Part shown: piece by piece, positions 8,742 through 17,878 of the stretch
How the letters are laid out: each line of letters opens with the position of its first letter
How positions within the stretch are numbered: the first letter of the stretch is position 1
Assembly: GCF_017948455.1 (NCBI RefSeq)
Contig: NZ_JAFFSU010000005.1
Coordinates: 310,001-374,000, forward strand
Reading direction: 5' to 3'
Origin: Streptomyces sp. GESEQ-4
GTDB taxonomy: Bacteria; Actinomycetota; Actinomycetes; Streptomycetales; Streptomycetaceae
DNA: 64,000 bases
Translations under genes and position numbers: made by a program
Notes under the pieces: generated by a model
Seen by the model: only the letters and a program-made list of their open reading frames with translations
Told to the model about the DNA's origin: nothing
Database searches by the model: none

Positions 8742-9580
8742 CTGTCCTCCGCCCAGCGCCGCACATGCGGCAGATCGTCGTCCAGCCAGAAGGCGCTCTC
8801 CTCGAGGTCCTTGGAGTCGGTGACGACCAGGATCTCCTCGAACTTCGCGCCCGTACCCCGGAAGCCGAGATGGGGTTCGACCGCCCACAGGCCCGGCTGC
8901 GGCGGGTGGTCGGAGAAGCGGTACGGCGACCACAGCGGCGACCAGCCCTCGCGGTGGCCGTGCAGCGCGTCGCTCGCCAGGCCCTTCAGGGACTGGGTGC
9001 CGAACCCGAACACATGCGGCGACCAGCGCCGCTCCTTGACCCGGTCCACCTTGTGGGCGATCACGCCGAACGGGTAGGCGCGGTGCCGGTTGGCGTAGCC
9101 CTGGCGGGCCATGAGCCGGTCCACGTCCTCGTAGATCTCCTTGAGCGGGCGGCGCTCGCGCACCTCGCGCAGGATCAGCTCACGGTGCGCTTCCAGGTCG
9201 GCCATCAGCTTGTCCTGCACGGGGTTGAGGCCGAGCGAGCCGGAGTAGCCGATGTCCGCCGTGCAGCCCTCGAAGACCGGGGCCATGTCCAGGATGAACG
9301 GCATCCCGGGCTCGAGCCGGCGGTTGGTGGGGAAGAACTGCAGCGGAACGCGGAAGTTCACGAACGCCGTGCGGTCGCCGAACCAGGCGAAGGGCAGATG
9401 GAACCAGTCCCGCACACCCCGCTCACGCAGCCACTCGCGCTGCATCCGCGCCGCCTCACGCTCGGTCACCCCCGGCTGCAACCGGGCCGCGACCGCCTCC
9501 GCGCACTCGTACGCCAGACGCTGCACCTTCCGGAACTTCCGCAGCTCCGCGGCGCGTTCATCTGCAACAGCCGTCGTCAT
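8738..9580 (-). CDS. M24 family metallopeptidase-like protein
   Basis: 280 aa. Pita-bread fold family of methionine and Xaa-Pro aminopeptidases. The metal-ligand positions look kept: ILDMAP and TADIGYSG supply two Asp, a His lies in the RRWSPHVFGFG stretch, and GLWAVEPHLGF and AKFEEILVV supply two Glu. There is no creatinase-type N-terminal domain, so it is not a classical aminopeptidase P. First gene of a four-gene operon (M24, EphD fusion, PF10118, MerR), each joined by a four-base overlap. A true peptidase role is family inference. Confidence 0.8.
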   Translation of the reverse strand: MTTAVADERAAELRKFRKVQRLAYECAEAVAARLQPGVTEREAARMQREWLRERGVRDWFHLPFAWFGDRTAFVNFRVPLQFFPTNRRLEPGMPFILDMAPVFEGCTADIGYSGSLGLNPVQDKLMADLEAHRELILREVRERRPLKEIYEDVDRLMARQGYANRHRAYPFGVIAHKVDRVKERRWSPHVFGFGTQSLKGLASDALHGHREGWSPLWSPYRFSDHPPQPGLWAVEPHLGFRGTGAKFEEILVVTDSKDLEESAFWLDDDLPHVRRWAEDR

Positions 9581-9784
9581 CCGACACCGCCCACCCTGTC
9601 CACGCTGACCGCGGTACGTGTCCGTAACTTGACACTGGCGAATGTGACAGTTGTTGGAGGCTGCGTCAATAGGCCTGTGTTCGACCTCAGGGTGACCCTT
9701 AGGGCCCCGTAATACTCGAGAGGGACACCAAGACGGCTCTCCGGTCTGACGACCGGAGTGGTTTGCGTCACTACCGTCTTACAC

Positions 9785-10780
9785 GTGACTGTGATCGCGA
9801 CCGAAAGCCTGAGCAAGCGGTTCCCCCGGGTGACCGCGCTTGACCGGCTCTCCGTGGACGTCGGGCCCGGTGTGACCGGACTCGTCGGAGCCAATGGAGC
9901 CGGCAAGTCCACACTGATCAAGATCCTGCTGGGTCTGTCTCCCGCCACCGAAGGCCGTGCCGAAGTGCTCGGACTCGACGTCGCCACCAAGGGCGCCGAG
10001 ATCCGCGAGCGAGTCGGCTACATGCCGGAACACGACTGTCTGCCGCCGGACGTCTCGGCCACCGAGTTCGTCGTCCACATGGCACGCATGTCCGGCCTCC
10101 CGCCCGCCGCCGCGCGTGAGCGCACAGCGGACACCCTGCGCCATGTCGGTCTGTACGAGGAGCGCTACCGCCCCATCGGCGGTTACTCGACCGGCATGAA
10201 GCAGCGCGTGAAGCTGGCCCAGGCCCTGGTGCACGACCCGCAACTGGTCTTCCTGGACGAGCCGACCAACGGCCTCGACCCGGTCGGCCGCGACGAGATG
10301 CTCGGCCTGATCCGCCGGATCTACACCGACTTCGGCATCTCCGTGCTGGTCACCTCGCACCTGCTGGGCGAACTGGAGCGCACCTGCGACCACGTCGTCG
10401 TGGTCGACGGCGGCAAGCTCCTGCGCTCCAGCTCCACCACGGACTTCACCCAGACCACGACGACACTCGCCGTCGAGGTCACCGACACCGACGCACACCC
10501 GGACGGCACCCGCGCGCTGCGCGAGGCGCTGCACGCGCGCGGGGTGGAGCTCCTCGACTCGGCGAGCGGCCTGCCGGGCGCCGGTCACATCCTGCTGCTG
10601 ACCGCGCAGGGCGAGGAGACCTACGACCTCGTCCGCGACGTGGTGGCCGACCTCGGCCTCGGTCTGATCCGCATGGAACAGCGCAGGCACCACATCTCCG
10701 AGGTCTTCACGGACGAGGGGTCCCGACAAGACAGCGACACCGACACACAGCGGAAGGAGGCCGTCGGCCATGGCAGTTGA
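9785..10780 (+). CDS. ABC transporter ATP-binding protein
   Basis: 331 aa. Walker A GANGAGKST at residues 35-43, signature YSTGMKQRVKLAQAL, Walker B LVFLDEP, and the H-loop in VTSHLLGELE. The C-terminal 90 residues form the accessory domain found in CcmA/ABC-2-type ATPases. GTG 9785 gives a protein starting TVIATESLSKRF; no ribosome site precedes it, so it may be translated from a leaderless message. It overlaps the permease start by 11 bases. The operon holds two ATPases and two ABC-2 permeases; the substrate is not evident. Confidence 0.85.
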   Translation: MTVIATESLSKRFPRVTALDRLSVDVGPGVTGLVGANGAGKSTLIKILLGLSPATEGRAEVLGLDVATKGAEIRERVGYMPEHDCLPPDVSATEFVVHMARMSGLPPAAARERTADTLRHVGLYEERYRPIGGYSTGMKQRVKLAQALVHDPQLVFLDEPTNGLDPVGRDEMLGLIRRIYTDFGISVLVTSHLLGELERTCDHVVVVDGGKLLRSSSTTDFTQTTTTLAVEVTDTDAHPDGTRALREALHARGVELLDSASGLPGAGHILLLTAQGEETYDLVRDVVADLGLGLIRMEQRRHHISEVFTDEGSRQDSDTDTQRKEAVGHGS

Positions 10781-11678
10781 GCACCCCGTAGCGGCACCCC
10801 CGGGCGACCAGACCCGCATCCACAACATCGGCTACCGCAACTACGACGGCCCCCGCCTCGGCCGCTCCTACGCCACCCGCTCGCTGTACTCGCAGTCCCT
10901 GCGCGGCTCCTACGGCCTCGGCCGCTCGGTGAAGTCCAAGGTGCTGCCGATGCTGCTGTTCGTGGTGATGTGCGTACCCGCGGCCATCATGGTCGCCGTC
11001 GCGGTCGCCACCAAGGCGAACGACCTGCCCGTCGACTACACCCGCTACGCGATCATCATGCAGGCCGTCATCAGCCTGTACGTCGCCTCGCAGGCACCCC
11101 AGTCCGTCTCCCGCGACCTGCGCTTCAAGACCGTACCGCTGTACTTCTCGCGGCCCATCGAGACCGCCGACTACGTACGCGCCAAGTACGCGGCGCTCGC
11201 CTCGGCCCTGTTCATCCTCACCGCCGCCCCGCTGATCGTGCTCTATGTGGGCGCGCTGCTGGCGAAACTCGACTTCGCCGACCAGACCAAGGGATTCGGC
11301 CAGGGACTCGTCGCCGTGGCTCTGCTCTCACTGCTCTTCGCCGGCATCGGCCTCGTCATCGCCTCGGTCACCCCGCGCCGCGGCTTCGGCATCGCCGCCG
11401 TGATCGCCGTCCTGACCATCTCCTACGGCGCCGTCTCCACGCTCCAGGCCATCGCCGACGCACAGGGCACGACCGACGCCATCGCCTGGATCGGCCTGTT
11501 CTCGCCGATCACGCTCATCGACGGAGTGCAGTCGGCGTTCCTCGGAGCCTCATCGGCCTTCCCAGGTGCCGTCGGCCCGTCCAACGGCGAGGGCGTGGTC
11601 TACGTCCTCGTCACCTTGGGCCTGATCGCCGCCTGCTACGGCCTCCTGATGCGCCGCTACCGAAAGGTCGGACTGTGA
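10770..11678 (+). CDS. ABC-2 type transporter permease
   Basis: 302 aa. After a polar N-terminus (HNIGYRNYDGPRLGR, a conserved opening in this permease group) there are about six membrane segments, for example VLPMLLFVVMCVPAAIMVAV, a helix around the ALASALFILTAAPLIVLYVG stretch and VTLGLIAACYGLL at the end. An AAGGAGG site 8 bases before ATG 10770 supports the start. It pairs with the ATPase just upstream or the one just downstream. Confidence 0.85.
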   Translation: MAVEHPVAAPPGDQTRIHNIGYRNYDGPRLGRSYATRSLYSQSLRGSYGLGRSVKSKVLPMLLFVVMCVPAAIMVAVAVATKANDLPVDYTRYAIIMQAVISLYVASQAPQSVSRDLRFKTVPLYFSRPIETADYVRAKYAALASALFILTAAPLIVLYVGALLAKLDFADQTKGFGQGLVAVALLSLLFAGIGLVIASVTPRRGFGIAAVIAVLTISYGAVSTLQAIADAQGTTDAIAWIGLFSPITLIDGVQSAFLGASSAFPGAVGPSNGEGVVYVLVTLGLIAACYGLLMRRYRKVGL

Positions 11679-12586
11679 CCACGCTCTCCATCGACCACGT
11701 CTCCCGCTGGTTCGGCAACGTGGTCGCCGTCAACGACATCACCATGACGATCGGCCCCGGCGTCACCGGCCTCCTCGGCCCCAACGGCGCCGGAAAGTCC
11801 ACCCTCATCAACATGATGGCCGGCTTCCTGGCCCCCTCGACGGGCACCGTCACCCTCGACGGCCAGCCGACCTGGCGCAACGAGCAGATCTACAAGCAGA
11901 TCGGCATCGTTCCCGAACGCGAGGCGATGTACGACTTCCTCACCGGCCGCGAATTCGTCGTCGCCAACGCCGAATTGCACGGCCTCGGAGCCAAGGCCGC
12001 CCAGAGGGCCCTGGCCACCGTCGAAATGGAGTACGCGCAGGACCGCAAGATCTCCACGTACTCCAAGGGCATGCGGCAGCGCGTGAAGATGGCCAGCGCC
12101 CTGGTCCACAACCCCTCGCTCCTGCTCCTCGACGAACCCTTCAACGGCATGGACCCGCGTCAGCGCATGCAGCTGATGGACCTGCTGCGGAAAATGGGCG
12201 ACGAGGGCCGCACGGTCCTGTTCTCGTCCCACATCCTCGAAGAGGTCGAGCAACTCGCCCGCCACATCGAGGTCGTCGTCGCCGGACGGCACGCGGCCAG
12301 CGGCGACTTCCGCAAGATCCGCCGCCTGATGACCGACCGCCCGCACCGCTACCTGGTGCGCTCCAGCGACGACCGCGCGCTCGCGGCCGCGCTGATCTCC
12401 GACTCGTCGACGTCCGGCATCGAAGTCGACCTGGCGGAGGGCGCGTTGCGCATCCAGGCCGTCGACTTCGGCCGCTTCACCGCGCTGCTGCCCAAGGTCG
12501 CCCGCGACCACGGCATCCGGCTGCTGACGGTCTCGCCGTCCGACGAGTCCCTCGAGTCCGTGTTCTCGTATCTGGTCGCGGCGTAG
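11675..12586 (+). CDS. ABC transporter ATP-binding protein (second)
   Basis: 303 aa. Walker A GPNGAGKST near residue 35, signature YSKGMRQRVKMASALV, Walker B LLLLDEP and H-loop SSHILEEVE are intact. GTG 11675 overlaps the permease stop by four bases, giving strong coupling. The divergence from the first ATPase (for example FNGMDPRQRMQL for the D-loop region) suggests an ATPase heterodimer or two half-systems rather than a fresh duplication. Confidence 0.87.
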   Translation: MTTLSIDHVSRWFGNVVAVNDITMTIGPGVTGLLGPNGAGKSTLINMMAGFLAPSTGTVTLDGQPTWRNEQIYKQIGIVPEREAMYDFLTGREFVVANAELHGLGAKAAQRALATVEMEYAQDRKISTYSKGMRQRVKMASALVHNPSLLLLDEPFNGMDPRQRMQLMDLLRKMGDEGRTVLFSSHILEEVEQLARHIEVVVAGRHAASGDFRKIRRLMTDRPHRYLVRSSDDRALAAALISDSSTSGIEVDLAEGALRIQAVDFGRFTALLPKVARDHGIRLLTVSPSDESLESVFSYLVAA

Positions 12587-12597
12587 GAGGCCGAAAG

Positions 12598-13317
12598 ATG
12601 TACGACCCCACAGTCGCCCGACTCACCTACCGGGCCCTGCTCGGCCGGCGCCGGGCCCTCATCCTGGGCGCCCTGCCCCTACTGCTCATCGTGATCTCCG
12701 TGATCGTGCGTGTCCTGGTCGGCACGGACGACCAGACCGCGGCGGACCTGCTGGGCGGCCTCGCGCTCGCCACCATGGTGCCGATCATCGGCGTCATCGC
12801 CGGCACCGGAGCGATCGGCCCGGAGATCGACGACGGCTCCGTCGTCTATCTGCTGTCCAAACCGGTGAAACGCCCCACGATCATCTTCACCAAGCTGATC
12901 GTCGCGATAGCCGTGACCATGGTGTTCTCGGCGGTGCCGACCCTGATCGCCGGCTTCATCCTCAACGGCAACGGCCAGCAGATCGCCGTCGCCTACACGG
13001 TCGCCGCACTGGTCGCCTCCATCGCGTACGCCGCGCTCTTCCTGCTGCTGGGCACGGTGTCCCGGCACGCGGTGGTGTTCGGACTCGTCTACGCCCTGGT
13101 CTGGGAGGCCCTGTTCGGCTCCCTGGTCTCCGGCGCGCGCACGCTCAGTGTCCAGCAGTGGGCGCTGGCCGTCGCCCACAAGGTCGCCGGCGGAGACATG
13201 GTGACCTCGGACGTCGGACTGACGACGGCCACGGTGCTGCTGGTCGTGGTGACCGTCCTCGCCACCTGGTACGCCGGACAGAAGCTGCGGTCGCTGACGC
13301 TGGCGGGCGAGGAGTAG
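12598..13317 (+). CDS. ABC-2 type transporter permease (second)
   Basis: 239 aa with about six hydrophobic helices (ALILGALPLLLIVISVIVRVL, a second at MVPIIGVIAGTGAIG, a last at TATVLLVVVTVLATWYAG). The segment IDDGSVVYLLSKPVKR is typical of ABC-2 permeases between helices 2 and 3. GGAGG precedes ATG 12598 by 8 bases. Last gene of the ABC operon; no clear terminator follows. Confidence 0.85.
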   Translation: MYDPTVARLTYRALLGRRRALILGALPLLLIVISVIVRVLVGTDDQTAADLLGGLALATMVPIIGVIAGTGAIGPEIDDGSVVYLLSKPVKRPTIIFTKLIVAIAVTMVFSAVPTLIAGFILNGNGQQIAVAYTVAALVASIAYAALFLLLGTVSRHAVVFGLVYALVWEALFGSLVSGARTLSVQQWALAVAHKVAGGDMVTSDVGLTTATVLLVVVTVLATWYAGQKLRSLTLAGEE

Positions 13318-13454
13318 CCGCGCCGCTCATGGAGAGGGACGTATCGACAGGGACGTACCGACAGGAACGTATCGACAGGAACTTTTGACAGGGACTTCAC
13401 CCTTGTCGGGACACACTGGGCGCAACGGGGACGCACGGTTGGGAGGCACCGGGG

Positions 13455-13694
13455 ATGGCAGGAGAGTCGACGCAGGGCGGCGGACAGCCGGAGTCGGGGG
13501 ACACCTGGGACGAGTTGGTCCTGGACGACGACTTCATACGCTCCGCCGAGACCTCCGAGCCGTCTGCCCGAGCCCGGATGCTCGCCGCCCGGTGGCGCAA
13601 GGAGAAGCCCGAGCCCCAGCCATGGCGGTCCGACGAGCCGCCCGCGGGGTGGTTCTTCAGCAAGTCCCGTCGGCGCAGGCGGCGGCGCCGGTAG
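13455..13694 (+). CDS. Small conserved hypothetical protein
   Basis: 79 aa, function unknown. The acidic middle (WDELVLDDDFIRSAE) is followed by a basic tail ending in eight arginines (SRRRRRRRR). GGGAGG lies about 9 bases before ATG 13455. It is 137 bp after the ABC operon and reads in the same direction. The basic tail could bind nucleic acid or the membrane surface, but this is only a guess from composition. Confidence 0.65.
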   Translation: MAGESTQGGGQPESGDTWDELVLDDDFIRSAETSEPSARARMLAARWRKEKPEPQPWRSDEPPAGWFFSKSRRRRRRRR

Positions 13695-14178
13695 CGGTCC
13701 CACGGCCGCCCCAAATTCAGTGGCGCCCAACTCGTCGTACAGGCACAGTGGTTATGTCCACGACGCCGGACGGTGAGTTCGGCGCCACGTTCTGGGAGAG
13801 GAGCTGCGCGATGTCCATGCACGACAGTACGCACAGCTCCCGACAGGGCAGCCCGCGGCGAGTTCCGGTGTAGTTACCCCACCGTCGAACCCGCTCCGCA
13901 CGGGGAGCTGCCCGGGGCGGCCGCTTCGAGCACGCGACGTCGCTCTCGCGTGGGCCGCCCTCCCTTTCGCCCCCTGTCGAAGGGGGCACCTTCCGCTGGG
14001 GCGCACGGAGTTGGCTGCGCAGCTCGGCGCCACGAGGTGCCGCTGCGCCCACCCGTGCCGCCCCAGCGGCACGACTGCCCGCACCGGCGGCCGGTGTATG
14101 ACACCGTTGCGGGAACTCACTCAGGGGCGCGGGGAACTGCGCGACCAGCCAAACTCAACCCGCGGCCATCAGACGGCC
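13695..14178. other. Intergenic region with a possible 20-aa ORF
   Basis: Nothing certain is encoded. A short plus-strand ORF at 13811-13873 (MSMHDSTHSSRQGSPRRVPV) has a GAGAGGAG site 7 bases upstream, but no gene follows it on that strand, so a leader role is unlikely. The right end (14121-14168) is a copy of a Streptomyces intergenic repeat. Confidence 0.4.
14121..14168. repeat. Streptomyces dispersed intergenic repeat (short copy)
   Basis: Contains AGGGGCGCGGGGAACTGCGC followed by GACCAGCC, the core of an intergenic repeat also present at 30934-31008 and, inverted, at 62345-62470. It lies just past the stop of the HAD gene. Confidence 0.6.
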
Positions 14179-14982
14179 TCAACCCAGCAGACGCTCCACG
14201 ACCACCGCGATCCCGTCCTCCTCGTTGGACGCGGTCACCTCATCCGCCACGGCCTTCAGCTCCTCATGCGCGTTGGCCATCGCCACCCCGTACGACGCCC
14301 AGCCGAACATCGGCACGTCGTTCGGCATGTCGCCGAAGGCGATCGTCTCCGCGGCCTTCACGCCCAGCCGGCGCGCGGCGAGCGACAGCCCCGTCGCTTT
14401 CGACAATCCCAGCGGCAGCAACTCGACGATGCCCTCGCCGGCCATGGCGACGGTGACGAAACCACCGGCGGCCTGCCGTGAGGCTTCCGCGAGCTCGTCG
14501 TCCGACAGCTCAGGGTGCTGGATGTAGATCTTGTTCAGCGGCGCCGCCCACAGATCCGACGCGTCCGTGAACGGGGTCGACGGCAGCGCCCCCGTGACCG
14601 CGTAGCCCGGACCGACCAGGACATCGCCGTTCAGCCCGTCCCGGCTCGCCGCCAGATACAGCGGCCCGACCTCCGCCTCGATCTTCGCCAGGGCCACCCC
14701 GGCCAGCTGCCGGTCCAACGTCACCGACGTGAGCAGACGGTGCTGCCCGGCGTCGTACACCTGCGCGCCCTGGCCGCAGACCGCGAGGCCCTCGTAGCCG
14801 AGGTCGTCGAGGATGTGCCGCGTCCACGGGACCGCGCGGCCGGTCACCACGATGTGCGCGGCACCGGCCTCCGTGGCCGCGGCGAGGGCCTCACGGGTGC
14901 GTCGGGAGACAGACTCGTCGGACCGCAGGAGCGTTCCGTCGAGGTCGGTCGCGATGAGCCGATACGGGAAGCCGGCGCTCAC
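14179..14982 (-). CDS. HAD superfamily phosphatase, Cof/IIB type
   Basis: 267 aa. Motif [10 protein letters not shown] near residue 11 (Asp13 nucleophile) and motif IV GDMPND near 217, with a C2 cap. GTG 14982 overlaps the serS stop by four bases, so its translation depends on serS. It resembles the HAD protein at 2040-2909 closely in layout ([12 protein letters not shown], SVSxRT, VTGR, GDMPNDV) and is a paralogue. Coupling to seryl-tRNA synthetase hints at a housekeeping phosphatase, perhaps in metabolite repair; substrate unknown. Confidence 0.85.
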   Translation of the reverse strand: MSAGFPYRLIATDLDGTLLRSDESVSRRTREALAAATEAGAAHIVVTGRAVPWTRHILDDLGYEGLAVCGQGAQVYDAGQHRLLTSVTLDRQLAGVALAKIEAEVGPLYLAASRDGLNGDVLVGPGYAVTGALPSTPFTDASDLWAAPLNKIYIQHPELSDDELAEASRQAAGGFVTVAMAGEGIVELLPLGLSKATGLSLAARRLGVKAAETIAFGDMPNDVPMFGWASYGVAMANAHEELKAVADEVTASNEEDGIAVVVERLLG

Positions 14983-16256
14983 TTGGCCACCGGCTCCAGG
15001 ACCTCTCGGCCGCCCAGGTAAGGACGCAGCACCTCGGGCACGTGGACCGAGCCGTCGGCCTGCTGGTGGTTCTCCAAAATCGCCACGATCGTGCGCGGTA
15101 CGGCGCACAGCGTGCCGTTCAGCGTCGCCAGCGGCTTGACCTGCTTGCCGTCACGGAAACGGATCGACAGGCGCCGGGACTGGAACTCGGTGCAGTCCGA
15201 GGTCGACGTCAGCTCGCGGTACTTGCCCTGGGTCGGGATCCACGCCTCGCAGTCGAACTTGCGGGCGGCCGAGGAGCCCAGATCACCGGTCGCGACGTCG
15301 ATGACGCGGAACGGCAGCTCCAGCGACGTCAGCCACTGCTTCTCCCACTCCAGCAGGCGCTGGTGCTCGGCCTGCGAGTCCTCCGGGGCGACGTACGAGA
15401 ACATCTCGACCTTGTCGAACTGGTGGACGCGGAAGATGCCCCGCGTGTCCTTGCCGTGCGAACCGGCCTCGCGGCGGAAGCAGGGCGAGAAGCCCGCGTA
15501 GCGCAGCGGGAGGCGGTCGGCGTCGATGATCTCGTCCATGTGGTACGCGGCGAGGGGTACCTCGGAGGTGCCGACCAGGTAGAGGTCGTCGTTGGCGAGG
15601 TGGTAGACGTCCTGGGCGGCCTGGCCGAGGAAGCCGGTGCCGGCCATCGACTGCGGGCGGACCAGCGCCGGGGTCAGCATCGGCGTGAAACCGGCGGCCG
15701 TGGCCTGCGCGATCGCCGCGTTCACCAGCGCCAGTTCCAGGAGCGCGCCCACACCCGTAAGGAAGTAGAAGCGCGAGCCGGAGACCTTCGCGCCGCGCTC
15801 GACATCGATCGCGCCGAGCAGCTGGCCGAGCTCCAGGTGGTCCTTGGGCTCGAAGCCCTCGGCGCCGAAGTCGCGGATCGTGCCGTGCGTCTCGAGCTCG
15901 ACGAAGTCCTCCTCGCCGCCCACGGGGACGTCGGGGTGGACGAGGTTGCCCAGCCGGAGCAGCAGCTCCTGGGTCTCGGTGTCGGCCGCGCCGCGCTCCG
16001 CGTCGGCGGCCTTGACGTCCGCGGCGAGCTGGCCCGCCTTCTTCAGCAGCTCGGCCTTCTCGTCCGCGGAGGCCTTGGGGATGAGCTTGCCGAGCGCCCT
16101 CTGTTCGGCGCGCAGTTCGTCGAAGCGGACGCCGGACGACCTGCGCCGCTCGTCGGCAGACAGGAGGGAGTCGACGAGCGCGACGTCCTCTCCACGGGCG
16201 CGCTGCGACGCACGCACACGGTCGGGGTCCTCACGGAGCAGGCGAAGGTCAATCAC
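14979..16256 (-). CDS. serS: Seryl-tRNA synthetase
   Basis: 425 aa. Charges tRNA-Ser with serine using ATP. Residues 1-110 form the long antiparallel coiled-coil arm that grips the tRNA-Ser variable arm. The class II core follows, with motif 2 around [26 protein letters not shown] shortened here to its FRREAGSHG centre, and motif 3 in the [18 protein letters not shown] stretch. GTG 16256 ([14 protein letters not shown]) is the standard bacterial SerRS start. A tRNA-Ser gene that the enzyme would serve lies at 40601. Confidence 0.97.
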   Translation of the reverse strand: MIDLRLLREDPDRVRASQRARGEDVALVDSLLSADERRRSSGVRFDELRAEQRALGKLIPKASADEKAELLKKAGQLAADVKAADAERGAADTETQELLLRLGNLVHPDVPVGGEEDFVELETHGTIRDFGAEGFEPKDHLELGQLLGAIDVERGAKVSGSRFYFLTGVGALLELALVNAAIAQATAAGFTPMLTPALVRPQSMAGTGFLGQAAQDVYHLANDDLYLVGTSEVPLAAYHMDEIIDADRLPLRYAGFSPCFRREAGSHGKDTRGIFRVHQFDKVEMFSYVAPEDSQAEHQRLLEWEKQWLTSLELPFRVIDVATGDLGSSAARKFDCEAWIPTQGKYRELTSTSDCTEFQSRRLSIRFRDGKQVKPLATLNGTLCAVPRTIVAILENHQQADGSVHVPEVLRPYLGGREVLEPVAK

Positions 16257-16875
16257 GCGGCCAAGGCTACCGGTGCGGACTGACGGCACACGACTCACTA
16301 TTCCGAGCGGTGTCCGAACCGATCCTTACGTTGCGTTATGAGTGAATTGCCCCCTGTGTCAATAAAAGGCGTCTCACCCCCTGGAACGGGTCACCGGTCA
16401 GGCACCCGGTTGACTCGATTTCCTTGTGGGGAACGGGACTTGGAGGACCTGTTGTCCACAGGGCTCCACCGCCCCGAAAAGTTATCCACAGGCTGTGCGA
16501 AAGATCTGTGGATGTCGCAAGTGATCATTCCGAATCGTCTCCGCCGACCGAAGGCCGACCGAAGAATTCCCAAGCCAAACCATCCCCAGGCTCACTTTCG
16601 GGTGGAAATGGGTCGCCCCAAAGGATTGCCCCAAGGAAACGGGTGGACGAAGGGTGACCGCAGGGGCTGTGGACGAACTTGCCCGCTGTACGGCGATTTG
16701 TCGACTGAGTCGCGCTCCGTTGTCGACTTGTCCCCAGGTCGAGATGGCAGCCTGTGGATAACTCCTGTGGATAACGTAAATCAGCAGGTAGGACCGGCCG
16801 AAACCAGCCCGCAACCCACACGTCACGTGCCGTCTGCCTGCCCGGAACCAAGGCGCAGCCGCCCGCAACCCGGGC
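16257..16875. other. Long intergenic region serS-pheA
   Basis: About 620 bp with no supported gene; its most evident content is a DnaA-box cluster (separate entry). It is less GC-rich than flanking genes. It must contain the serS promoter near its left end. Confidence 0.7.
16452..16774. other. DnaA-box cluster (D78-like)
   Basis: Boxes seen: TTGTCCACA 16452-16460 and TTATCCACA 16482-16490 on plus; TTATCCACA twice on minus at 16753-16761 and 16766-16774; near-matches TCGTCCACA (minus, 16668-16676), TTGTCCCCA (16728-16736) and ACATCCACA (minus, 16507-16515). A DnaA-box cluster outside oriC, named D78 after its cosmid, has been reported in S. coelicolor as influencing replication; position beside serS/pheA is consistent with it, from memory. 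Confidence 0.75.
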
Positions 16876-17808
16876 TCAGAACCGCCCGTCCTGGCAGCGC
16901 GCCACCCACTCGGACGCCGATACGAACTCGTCGTCCGAGGTCCCCGTCAGCGGAGCCCGTACATCCCCCGGCTGCACATCGGCGCGCGGATACGAGCCGA
17001 GGAAGCGCACCTGGAGGCAGATCCGCTTGAGCCCCATCAGGGCCTCGGCGACCCTGCGGTCCGAGATATGGCCCTCGGCGTCGATGCAGAAGCAGTAGTT
17101 GCCGATGCCGGCGCCGGTGGGCCGGGACTGGAGCAGCATCAGGTTGATGCCCCGGGTGCCGAACTCGCCCAGCAGATCGCGCAGCCCGCCGGGGTGGTCG
17201 TCGCGCTGCCACAGCACGACGGACGTCTTGTCCGCGCCGGTCGGCGCCGCGGGCCGGGCGGGCCGGCCCACCAGCACGAACCGGGTCTGGGCGTTCTCGG
17301 CGTCGTGGATCCCGGTCTCCAGGGCCTCGAGTCCGTACCGGGCGGCGGCGAACTCGCCGGCGAAGGCGGCGTCGTACTGGCCCTCCTGGACCAAGCGTGC
17401 GGCGTCCGCGTTCGAGGCGGCCGACTCCCAGTGCGCGTCGGGGAGGTTGTTCTTCAGCCAGTTCCGGACCTGCGGCTGGGCCGCCGGATGCGCGGAGACC
17501 GTCTTGATGTCCGACAGCTTCGTGCCCGGCCGGACCAGCAGCGCGAAGGTGATGGACAGCAGCACCTCGCGGTAGATCATCAGCGGGGCGCCCGCGACCA
17601 GCTCGTCGAGCGTGGTCGTGATGCCGCCCTCGACGGAGTTCTCGATCGGTACGAACGCGGCCTCGGCCTCACCGCCGCGGACCGCGTCGAGCGCGGACTG
17701 CACGGACACGTAGGGGATCAGCTCCCGGGTGGCCGTCTCGGGAAGGGTGCGCAGGGCGACTTCGGTGAAGGTGCCTTCAGGGCCGAGATACGCATAGCTG
17801 GCTGGCAT
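16876..17808 (-). CDS. pheA: Prephenate dehydratase
   Basis: 310 aa. Converts prephenate to phenylpyruvate in phenylalanine synthesis; stand-alone, without chorismate mutase. The catalytic half (1-190) opens with YLGPEGTFTE and has IPIENSVEGG-like FVPIENSVEGG and the catalytic TRF motif (NAQTRFVLVG). The regulatory ACT domain (about 205-290) has LLQSRPTGAGIGNYCFCID, where the usual ESRP reads QSRP, the site of phenylalanine feedback. It follows the DyP gene by about 70 bp on the same strand. Confidence 0.95.
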   Translation of the reverse strand: MPASYAYLGPEGTFTEVALRTLPETATRELIPYVSVQSALDAVRGGEAEAAFVPIENSVEGGITTTLDELVAGAPLMIYREVLLSITFALLVRPGTKLSDIKTVSAHPAAQPQVRNWLKNNLPDAHWESAASNADAARLVQEGQYDAAFAGEFAAARYGLEALETGIHDAENAQTRFVLVGRPARPAAPTGADKTSVVLWQRDDHPGGLRDLLGEFGTRGINLMLLQSRPTGAGIGNYCFCIDAEGHISDRRVAEALMGLKRICLQVRFLGSYPRADVQPGDVRAPLTGTSDDEFVSASEWVARCQDGRF

Positions 17809-17878
17809 GACCTCACCCTAATGGGCCCCCGGTGACACGGCCCACGCATCCCACCGGAGCCCCACGGACAAGCCACTT

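Noticed and set aside
16257..16435. T-box leader for serS
   Set aside because: T-boxes for serS occur in some bacteria, but there is no T-box core or specifier hairpin here.
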